Shown here: positions 1 through 5,786 of the stretch, piece by piece
Numbering within the stretch: position 1 is the first letter of the stretch
Layout: each line of letters opens with the position of its first letter
Assembly (NCBI GenBank): GCA_030631725.1
Contig: DAOVKO010000078.1
Span: 1-9,155, forward strand
Reading direction: 5' to 3'
Source: Actinomycetes bacterium
GTDB taxonomy: Bacteria > Planctomycetota > Phycisphaerae > JAACET01
DNA length: 9,155 nt
Translations under genes and position numbers: made by a program
The notes under the pieces: generated by a model
Databases searched by the model: none
Told to the model about the DNA's origin: nothing
Seen by the model: only the letters and a program-made list of their open reading frames with translations

Positions 1-1178
1 AGACGGATATTATCCAGGGCGAACGCCGTTTCCTTGCTCTTGGCAATCAGGTCCTGCACGGCCTTGGTGAAATTTCCATCCACATAGCTTCGCAGCTTTT
101 GGACCCCCAGCGACTCCAGGGCCGTACTCGGCTTGCCTTGGACCCATCCCTTGTGAGCTCCGAAGAAGTCCTTGATCTGTCCCCATTGTCCGCTCGTCAT
201 CCTGTCCCCCGCCTCTTTCACCACCACCGGCACCAGCTCTTTGCCAAAGCGCTCCAGGGCCCGAACATAATAGGGATTGATCTGCTCGCCCAAGTCGAGC
301 ACATCTGTCACTCTGGGCTTGGCCAGCGGCGCCTTTCGCAGAACTTCCTCAATCACTCCCGGTTCGTCCAGGTCCAGCTCTTGCAGCTCGGCCGCCGTCC
401 AGCCCATCTGTTCGCCGAACTTCTCCCCCAGCGCCAGAACCGTGCACTGAGCGAAGTACTGCTCGATCTTCTCTGCCATCGAGGCCAGGATTGCATACTT
501 CTGGGCCGTCTGGGCCCCAAGCGGCATTACCTCGGTCTGGGCTTTGCCGGGGGGAATCTCTCCCTGCTGATGCCATTTCAGAAAAGCTTCCGCTTGCTTG
601 ACGAACTCATCCAGCTTGCCCTGATCAACGCCCAGAGCCCCTCCGGGATGCTCCACCCCGCCTACCGTCGCTATGACCTCGCTGATAAACTCGCGTACTT
701 GGGCATCCTCGGCAGCTTCGGGCAGAATGACCCCAGCCTCACTCACCGACTGCGATTCCACCTGGGCCTTTATCTGCCGGATATCTTCCAGGGTGATTTC
801 TTCAGCGTCTGGCCGTCCCAGCCTCCTGAGCATCTTGGCGGCCGCCTCGTGAATCTTTTTGCCTTCTGGGTTGTCGCAGTTGACAGCCCCCAGCCGCAAT
901 CTCTCGCTGGCCTGCGTTATCCCCTCGTGATCGCCCAAGACCTCCAAAAGCCAGCCGATCCCGTTTCTCACTTCCTGGCAGATAATCCGCCCGTTCTTAT
1001 CTGTGTCCATCAGGCTCAGGAACGTCCTGTCGCAGTTGATGGCGTTTATCGGCGCGTTGGTCGCCACCCAGTGGGCTTGGTCCAGTTCCAGAACTGCCAT
1101 CAGTTCAGCAGCCGTTGCTATGTGCAGGTGGTACGATTGGCCGTACCGCCGAAAAGTCATTTGTTTGCCTGATTCCAT
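1..1178 (-). CDS. EF-hand protein of unknown function, C-terminus beyond the left edge
   Basis: An open minus-strand frame with no stop down to base 3 gives at least 392 residues. Residues 58-69 form a textbook calcium-binding EF-hand loop (DTDKNGRIICQE) with Asp1, Asp3, Asn5, Gly6, Ile8 and Glu12 all present. The segment before it (ELDQAHWVATNAPI, 31-44) recalls a bacterial family of large, apparently cytoplasmic proteins in which a 'LDQ..WVA' segment precedes a DTDKDGRI loop; this is a memory-based match. The rest is helical and rich in Glu, Lys and Ala, with no catalytic motif I recognise. I chose ATG 1178 because GGGAAAGGG (1187-1195) lies 8 bases upstream and the family-like sequence starts just after it. 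The same frame stays open to base 1328, with a GTG at 1268 and a TTG at 1298 that would add a hydrophobic, membrane-like segment, so the start is uncertain. The gene diverges from the fusion gene at 1367. Function unknown. Confidence 0.8.
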   Translation of the reverse strand, partial: MESGKQMTFRRYGQSYHLHIATAAELMAVLELDQAHWVATNAPINAINCDRTFLSLMDTDKNGRIICQEVRNGIGWLLEVLGDHEGITQASERLRLGAVNCDNPEGKKIHEAAAKMLRRLGRPDAEEITLEDIRQIKAQVESQSVSEAGVILPEAAEDAQVREFISEVIATVGGVEHPGGALGVDQGKLDEFVKQAEAFLKWHQQGEIPPGKAQTEVMPLGAQTAQKYAILASMAEKIEQYFAQCTVLALGEKFGEQMGWTAAELQELDLDEPGVIEEVLRKAPLAKPRVTDVLDLGEQINPYYVRALERFGKELVPVVVKEAGDRMTSGQWGQIKDFFGAHKGWVQGKPSTALESLGVQKLRSYVDGNFTKAVQDLIAKSKETAFALDNIR

Positions 1179-1298
1179 TGCATTTACCCTTTCCCAGTTG
1201 GCCTGTTGAACTCGGCTCGCCGGTCGCACCCCGTTCCATACCATACCGCCAATGACTGCCGAAATCACGAAAATAAGAGCCCCACAAACCCCGCCCAA

Positions 1299-1327
1299 TT
1301 GCTTTCTGCAGCTAACACCGCTATCCT
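1299..1327 (+). promoter_or_regulatory. Weak candidate promoter for the cyclotransferase fusion gene
   Basis: TTGCTT (1299-1304) and TATCCT (1322-1327) are separated by 17 bases, which is the preferred spacing, but they match the consensus at only three and four of six positions. The 188-base divergent gap (1179-1366) otherwise shows only the opposing TATAAT box and no hairpin or repeat that stands out. The fusion gene has no clear Shine-Dalgarno sequence before its ATG. Confidence 0.2.
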
Positions 1328-1330
1328 CTC

Positions 1331-1336
1331 ATTATA
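1331..1336 (-). promoter_or_regulatory. Perfect -10 box (TATAAT) for the EF-hand gene
   Basis: The minus strand reads TATAAT here, matching the sigma-70 -10 consensus at all six positions. No convincing -35 box lies 16-18 bases upstream, and the TG two bases before the box is one base off the extended -10 position. If used, transcription would begin near base 1324. That leaves a leader of about 146 bases to ATG 1178, or a short one to the alternative TTG 1298 or GTG 1268. The position was judged by eye. Confidence 0.35.
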
Positions 1337-1366
1337 GGCAAGTGCGTCTCCGAAATCGGTGTTCTC

Positions 1367-3295
1367 ATGGCCGCAAAGACCTTCAATCTCTTTGTCTACG
1401 GTACTTTCATGGACCGCCGGCTCTTCCGCTGGGTCACTGGCCGAGATTATGCCCTTACCAGCCAGCCTCAGGCCGCCACGAGCGCTCTGCGAGCCAGAGA
1501 GGCCATCCTCGCCAGCCATCGAAAAATCTCCCCCGACGGTATGTATCTCTACGCCATCCCTCAACGCAGACATCGTATCAGCGGATATCTCATCTACGCT
1601 CTGCCCAACGAGTTGCTCGAATTGCTCGACCACTACGAGGGCAAACGCTATATTCGCACCAAGGTCAGAGTCCACCAGGAAGCCCATCGCATCCGGGCCT
1701 TCACCTTCTTGGCCAACGAAAAAGCCCTTCGCCGGGACTTTGGCGACCGCTTTCGCATAAATCTTAAACACGAGCACCTCATTACCAAGCGGGTCGAGGC
1801 CTTTCTTGCCGAACGAGCTGCCAAGTCCGCCGACTCCGCCCTCTTGCCTCGCTATCGTGTCGCTTCCGAGGAAGAGCTCCGCGGACAAACCATCCGCGAT
1901 CTCATCCGGGCTCGGCTCGAAAGCGGTTCGCTGGCTGACTATTTCCTCAAACGTGAACTCTCCAGACCACTGGCCTCGATCCGAGATTTGTCCAAAGACC
2001 CCTTGGCTCAGCCTTATATCAGAAACTATCTGGACCTAGTTGTCCGCCAAGTCCTTTTTAACCAGACCGAGCAAAAGTTTCTCGAACAGTTCCGCTTCGA
2101 CTTGGATCATATGGGCTTGTCCTTGCGGTTTTACGAGCACACCACTTCGTCCATGGCCGCCCTGACCATGCTCAACCGCCGCAAGAGTCTCCTCGATAAG
2201 CTGGTGCATGAGCTACTCAATGATTTCAACCCCAACCGACATGACCTGCTCCACATCGTAGCCTGGGCCATTCATGCTGCCGAGTCTCTCTACGATTCCA
2301 AAATGGCCAACGGAATCTTCCGCTGGATACGCGAGAATCTCGAAGGCGGATTGCTCCCCCTTGGCGCCGAGTTGGAGTTTTCCAACGTCGGCCACGCTGT
2401 GATCGCCGACTACGACACCGGTCCCGGCACCAAAGACCAGGCCTTTGATGGCTTCCGCTATTTCCGCGATTTCGCCCTGCCCGCCCTGACCTGGAAGTTG
2501 GGCGGCCACATCGACGACCATCAAGCCCACGGATCCGAGAAGTGCCTTCGTGGATTCCTGGAGTTCTCTCCCGGGGCCTTCTCCACCGAGCCCAAGCTCT
2601 CCGTCCCTGCTACCAAGGACCCTTGGCTCTTGGCCCAGCTCATTCGCGAAGTGGTCCGCTTTTACCCCGTCAAGCCTCACAGTCTGCACCTCTCCATACA
2701 ATTACTCCGTCATCACAAAGACCCCCAGGGAATTCTGCCCTTGGATTTCGCCAAATGTCTGCTCGCTCTTGGCGGCGACCCCCAGCCCGCAGCCGACTCC
2801 CGCCCGACCATTAGCCGCATGACGGATGACGAAATCGGCTCGCCCGAGCACAAGGACGGTTTGATTTTTGCGCGCACCGCCCGCCGTCGGGCCACCACCG
2901 GGGACCGCCAGGAAGAGCCCACCCTCCTGCGACCGGCTAGACCGGCCGTCGTCCAGCAGTTCAAGTTCATTCGTCTTGGCGAGAACATCAACTACGAAAC
3001 CCTCATATTGGCACTGAAGGGTTTGCAGTTGGCCCTGGACCTGGGCGATTATCTTACCCCCGAGCAGCTCGAGCAGCGTCCGCACCTTCTCGAACAGTTG
3101 CATGAGCTTGTTGCCTGGTCGCGCAAACCAGAGCCTATCCCCCCAAATGTTGTCGGCCGCTTTTGTGCTGTCATCTTTGAGGGGCTCAGCAGGGAACGCC
3201 GCTCCCGCTTAGCACACAAGAATACCTACGTCCAGTGGGCTCTCGACCGCCTCGCCCATCAGATTGCTGAATTCAATCAGCAACTAAGCGAATAG
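1367..3295 (+). CDS. Gamma-glutamylcyclotransferase-like domain fused to a putative amidoligase-like region
   Basis: The protein has 642 residues. Residues 6-118 form a gamma-glutamylcyclotransferase (AIG2/GGCT-like) domain. It opens with the FVYGT signature (9-13) that binds the gamma-glutamyl carboxylate. It continues through a GYLIYALP strand (73-80) to LDHYEGKRY (87-95), in which Glu91 sits at the family's catalytic acid/base position. Such domains usually stand alone at 110-190 residues and cleave gamma-glutamyl amides to 5-oxoproline. Residues 130-330 are mostly helical. Residues 331-446 contain GAELEFS (333-339), a Gly/His/Asp-rich stretch with two Glu-containing strands (391-403), and HLSIQL (441-446). 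The order E.E ... EFSPG ... H.S. recalls the glutamine-synthetase/glutamate-cysteine ligase fold and amidoligases, but this part is tentative. A linker (470-530) rich in Pro and Arg precedes a helical tail. There is no signal peptide or membrane segment, so it is probably cytoplasmic. ATG 1367 lies directly before the domain, although no clear ribosome binding site precedes it. Confidence 0.85.
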   Translation: MAAKTFNLFVYGTFMDRRLFRWVTGRDYALTSQPQAATSALRAREAILASHRKISPDGMYLYAIPQRRHRISGYLIYALPNELLELLDHYEGKRYIRTKVRVHQEAHRIRAFTFLANEKALRRDFGDRFRINLKHEHLITKRVEAFLAERAAKSADSALLPRYRVASEEELRGQTIRDLIRARLESGSLADYFLKRELSRPLASIRDLSKDPLAQPYIRNYLDLVVRQVLFNQTEQKFLEQFRFDLDHMGLSLRFYEHTTSSMAALTMLNRRKSLLDKLVHELLNDFNPNRHDLLHIVAWAIHAAESLYDSKMANGIFRWIRENLEGGLLPLGAELEFSNVGHAVIADYDTGPGTKDQAFDGFRYFRDFALPALTWKLGGHIDDHQAHGSEKCLRGFLEFSPGAFSTEPKLSVPATKDPWLLAQLIREVVRFYPVKPHSLHLSIQLLRHHKDPQGILPLDFAKCLLALGGDPQPAADSRPTISRMTDDEIGSPEHKDGLIFARTARRRATTGDRQEEPTLLRPARPAVVQQFKFIRLGENINYETLILALKGLQLALDLGDYLTPEQLEQRPHLLEQLHELVAWSRKPEPIPPNVVGRFCAVIFEGLSRERRSRLAHKNTYVQWALDRLAHQIAEFNQQLSE

Positions 3296-3346
3296 TTCCT
3301 CTTGCGACTTATGAAACTTTATTTGTTCCCCCGCCGCCACAAACGA

Positions 3347-3393
3347 CAAGTGGAAGAGCCGCCGGCTTTAGCCGCCGACAGCCCTTCCACTTG
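3347..3393. repeat. Perfect 10-bp inverted repeat with a nested hairpin between convergent genes
   Basis: CAAGTGGAAG (3347-3356) pairs perfectly with CTTCCACTTG (3384-3393). Inside the 27-base loop a second small palindrome, CGGCTTTAGCCG (3363-3374), can fold, and AGCCGCCG occurs twice in direct orientation (3357-3364 and 3370-3377). It is the only notable structure in the 122-base gap between two converging genes, where a bidirectional terminator is expected. However, neither side carries a clear T-run, so it is not a standard intrinsic terminator. The GCCGGCTTTAGCCG-type core also resembles REP-like intergenic palindromes found in many copies in some genomes. Which of these it is cannot be decided from one copy. 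Confidence 0.6.
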
Positions 3394-3417
3394 CTGATTG
3401 TTAGCCTGACTCTTCGG

Positions 3418-4434
3418 TTACCAGGGCAGATCTTCTTCCTGACCGGTCAAGTGTGTGAAGCGTTTTTGAATCATGGCCTCGCGATTCCGCTCGCGTTTTT
3501 CCAGTTGTTCGCGCAGCTTCTCCAGTTGCCTTTCCAGCCGCTGGACTTGTTTGGCCTGCGTTTGAACCTTCAGCTCAAAGGCCTCTGTAAGAGTTTTCCG
3601 AAGTTTCTCGCCCAGCTCTTCCTTGTCCGGACCTTTGGCTTGCCGGTATCGTTTGGCCAGGGCTTGGCTCTGCTGTTCGAGCTTGCGGATCTCCGCGCTC
3701 TCGGGTGAAGCCCGACGTCCAGACCCCCAGCGTGGGCCCATTCCCGGCCCCGGCGGGGGCATCGGCTCACCTGGCCGCCGCCTGCCCGCCTGCGGCGTCG
3801 GCCTACCTGGCTCCCGGCGAGGCCTCATCCTATCCGGACGGCCTGGCCCCTGTTCGCGAATCTGCCTGATCCGCCGCCGAAAGGCCTCGGGGTCTTCCTT
3901 GGCCAATTTCCTCAGCTCCTGCCGTAATTGTGGGTTTTCCCGAAGCTGCTCGGCCATGGCCCCGAAGCGTTCCCTCATCTTCTCGCGCTGCTCGGGGCTT
4001 AGTTCCTTGCCTCTCTGACGCATCCTGTCCCTCATCCCCGGCCATCGACGCTCTTGTTCTGGAACCTCCACACCTTCGATGCTCCTTACCCTTACCAGGA
4101 CCAAGGCCCCCTTGTCTGTCTTTCGGCAGAGCAGTTGGGCCTTTAGCCCCAATCCGCGAGCCAACAACTCCCGCAGTTTGGGCTTAGCCGAGGTCTGTAC
4201 CTTCACATACTTGGCCTTAGTTTTCTTGTCTTTTGACGGTGCCCCCGTGGCAATTGTCACCGTGTTTATGGACAGGGACACAATCTTGCCTCCAACCTGC
4301 TCCAGCTTCATGCCACCTCTACCAGGGGCGTCCTTTTGCTGGCGGCGCCGCTGCGGCTGCCTGCCCTGCTCGGCCCAGGCCAGACTCGGAACAACCAGCA
4401 CAACCAACAATAGACTCGCTATTAGCTTTTTCAT
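3418..4434 (-). CDS. Secreted, highly basic coiled-coil protein; third gene of the sigma-factor operon
   Basis: The 338-residue protein begins with a clear Sec signal peptide: Lys2-Lys3, a hydrophobic core at 4-17, and probable cleavage after LAWA (18-21). Residues 42-125 look like a small beta-rich domain (KIVSLSINTVTIAT, then VKV and VLVRVRSI strands). Residues 128-195 are charged and helical, with an SPEQREKMRERF segment like those of Spy/CpxP-type periplasmic heavy-metal-sensor or chaperone proteins. Residues 196-243 are a Pro/Arg/Gly-rich low-complexity linker. Residues 246-325 form a long coiled coil, and the protein ends in EEDLPW. I recall similar basic coiled-coil proteins in Planctomycetota, but I cannot name a family. 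A good ribosome binding site (GGAG, 4442-4445, 7 bases before ATG) supports the start. It lies 56 bases after the anti-sigma gene with no hairpin between, so co-transcription is likely. Its role is probably in the envelope, perhaps as a target or sensor partner of the sigma system. This is inference. Confidence 0.85.
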   Translation of the reverse strand: MKKLIASLLLVVLVVPSLAWAEQGRQPQRRRQQKDAPGRGGMKLEQVGGKIVSLSINTVTIATGAPSKDKKTKAKYVKVQTSAKPKLRELLARGLGLKAQLLCRKTDKGALVLVRVRSIEGVEVPEQERRWPGMRDRMRQRGKELSPEQREKMRERFGAMAEQLRENPQLRQELRKLAKEDPEAFRRRIRQIREQGPGRPDRMRPRREPGRPTPQAGRRRPGEPMPPPGPGMGPRWGSGRRASPESAEIRKLEQQSQALAKRYRQAKGPDKEELGEKLRKTLTEAFELKVQTQAKQVQRLERQLEKLREQLEKRERNREAMIQKRFTHLTGQEEDLPW

Positions 4435-4490
4435 GTTCTTGCTCCTTTCACATAAAACTCAATCCACTCGGCCATTTTCTCCGCCCGGGC

Positions 4491-5117
4491 TTATGTCATC
4501 CTGAGTTTCCCACCCGCACGATTAGACCCTTGTTCATCGGGCCCGCTCTTGCTTGGCTCGATTGGCCCGAAGTCGCCCTCAATCTCCTGCGATAGTTCCT
4601 CTATCTGATAAGCCACATCCTCAATCGCCGCCGTCAAAATATCCTCCTCTGTCTGGGCAAAATCTTCCCCGCGGCCCTCGGGCTCGCTTATCAAGACCAG
4701 GACCAGCGCATCGACATAATCGTCATCGCTGAGCAGCGACTCTGTCGCTTCCACTCGCTCAGCGCCAAGTCCCCCGGGCCCCGGCGACTTGTTTAGTGTG
4801 TTCAGCCACAAGATACCAACCCCCACGACCAGCACGATTGACGCCGCTACTGCCAGCACTCTCTGCGTCCGAAACCGCACTGCCCTGGGCCGACTTTCGT
4901 CGGCCTCAGCCAGCCGACCGCTTACACGCCGGGCCACTTCCTCCGGCAGCTCTTCAATCTCTATGCCCTGCATGGACTGCACCAACGGCCCCAGGCTCTC
5001 CACTTGCCCCCTGCACGCCGGGCATTCCTCCACATGCCGGACGAAGGCCACACGCTCGCTCTGCTCCATTTCTCCCCAAAGATACAACAAGCATTCGTGT
5101 TCGCGTTCACAGTCCAT
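4491..5117 (-). CDS. Membrane-anchored zinc-finger anti-sigma factor
   Basis: The protein has 208 residues in three parts. The N-terminal 40 residues form an anti-sigma zinc-binding fold (ZAS/zf-HC2 type) with the H-x3-C-x2-C motif at His28, Cys32 and Cys35 (RHVEECPAC); Cys3, His7 and Cys9 lie earlier. Such domains bind and hold an ECF sigma factor. A single membrane segment spans about 87-105 (VLAVAASIVLVVGVGILWL), preceded by basic residues, so the N-terminus should be cytoplasmic. The outer part (106-208) is strongly acidic, with about 24 Asp/Glu against 7 Lys/Arg by hand count, and has no fold I recognise. Its ATG lies inside the end of the sigma gene (11-base overlap), with GGAAG just upstream, a classic translational coupling of sigma and anti-sigma. 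The partner is almost certainly the sigma factor encoded immediately upstream. The signal it senses is unknown. Confidence 0.92.
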   Translation of the reverse strand: MDCEREHECLLYLWGEMEQSERVAFVRHVEECPACRGQVESLGPLVQSMQGIEIEELPEEVARRVSGRLAEADESRPRAVRFRTQRVLAVAASIVLVVGVGILWLNTLNKSPGPGGLGAERVEATESLLSDDDYVDALVLVLISEPEGRGEDFAQTEEDILTAAIEDVAYQIEELSQEIEGDFGPIEPSKSGPDEQGSNRAGGKLRMT

Positions 5118-5661
5118 TTTCTGTTCTTCCTATCTTGGCCAGATTTGGATCCCGACCCAGCCGCTTGAGCCCCTGGTGCATTCTCCCCAGGGCTGTGTTT
5201 AGCGGTATGCCCAGCGTCTGGCTGATTTGGCGAAAGGTCAAACCCCCATATATTTTCAGCATGACCACTTCCTTTTGTTCAGCAGAAAGCCTCTCGATGG
5301 CCTCCGCTATAATTGCTTGCCGTTCTTGCTTCTCGCTCAGAACCGTTGGCAGCGGATCAGCCGAGGCCAGCTGCTCGGGCAAGCTCACCGGCTTTGCCGA
5401 CTTCGCCCTGCCTCGCAGGACATCGACGCAAAGCCGGCGAGCTATACTAAACACCCAGGCTCTGATACTGCCCCGCCCATTATATTGCTCCTTGTTTTTG
5501 CATACCCGCAAGAACGTTTCGCTCAAAACTTCCTCGGCCTCCGCTGCCTTTCCCAGCACACTCATCGCATAGCCATACACAGACGCTCCGAGAGTCCTGA
5601 ACAGCTCAGCCGGATCACACGATGCAGGGTCCGGATTGTTATTGGACGTCTTATTCACCAT
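5107..5661 (-). CDS. ECF-type RNA polymerase sigma factor
   Basis: The 184-residue protein has the two-domain layout of extracytoplasmic-function sigma factors. Region 2 covers about 20-86, with the core-binding and -10 recognition helices (AEEVLSETFLRVCKN, then GSIRAWVFSIARRLCVDVLRG). Region 4 covers about 113-168, with a helix-turn-helix at 142-162 (TFRQISQTLGIPLNTALGR) that reads the -35 element. A linker of about 26 residues separates them, and no region 1 or 3 is present. It is the first gene of a probable three-gene operon with the overlapping anti-sigma gene and the secreted basic protein. GAGG lies 4 bases before ATG 5661, a short but workable spacing. The protein should redirect RNA polymerase when the anti-sigma factor releases it, and such systems commonly activate their own promoter. 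The regulon cannot be read from the window. I cannot assign the ECF group. Confidence 0.93.
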   Translation of the reverse strand: MVNKTSNNNPDPASCDPAELFRTLGASVYGYAMSVLGKAAEAEEVLSETFLRVCKNKEQYNGRGSIRAWVFSIARRLCVDVLRGRAKSAKPVSLPEQLASADPLPTVLSEKQERQAIIAEAIERLSAEQKEVVMLKIYGGLTFRQISQTLGIPLNTALGRMHQGLKRLGRDPNLAKIGRTENGL

Positions 5662-5705
5662 CCGGCCTCACATCCACTAACATAGACGCAGCAGAAGCTG
5701 CAAAT

Positions 5706-5714
5706 ATTGTATCA
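5706..5714 (-). promoter_or_regulatory. Extended -10 promoter element before the sigma-factor gene
   Basis: The minus strand reads TGATACAAT here: a TACAAT -10 box (five of six consensus positions) with the TGn extension. No good -35 box lies 15-18 bases upstream, which is typical of extended -10 promoters. Transcription would start near base 5699, giving a leader of about 38 bases before ATG 5661. The 125-base gap (5662-5786) also holds the small perfect dyad TAGTGCCACTA (5758-5768), a possible protein-binding site. No strong terminator follows the dipeptidase gene, so read-through into the sigma gene is possible. Confidence 0.4.
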
Positions 5715-5786
5715 AAATGCATCCGCCGGAAACCCCCACGAAGTTTCTACTATAACATAGTGCCACTAAATGACTTATGTCTATAA

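Noticed and set aside
99..1172. Long plus-strand open frame of 357 codons
   Set aside because: It is the exact antisense phase of the EF-hand gene; its product is rich in Leu, His and Gln with no motif, whereas the minus strand gives an EF-hand loop and normal protein composition.
1265..1888. Minus-strand open frame of 207 codons across the fusion gene start
   Set aside because: It lies antisense to the clear cyclotransferase domain and crosses the divergent gap; its Gly/Val/Ala/Glu-rich product has no recognisable domain.
2213..3103. Two minus-strand open frames antisense to the fusion gene
   Set aside because: They are in the antisense shadow of a frame with good protein features, and are Gly-rich with no motifs or ribosome binding sites.
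3347..3393. Standard intrinsic terminator
   Set aside because: The stem is perfect, but neither strand has a T-run after it, so it is listed as an inverted repeat with unresolved role.
4796..5572. Plus-strand open frame of 258 codons across the sigma and anti-sigma genes
   Set aside because: The minus strand encodes unmistakable sigma and anti-sigma domains over the same bases; the plus product is Ser/Pro/Arg/Leu-rich shadow sequence.
5740..5786. Hairpin terminator after the dipeptidase gene (ACATA / TATGT arms)
   Set aside because: Only about five paired bases, AT-rich, with a long loop and no T-run; too weak to call.
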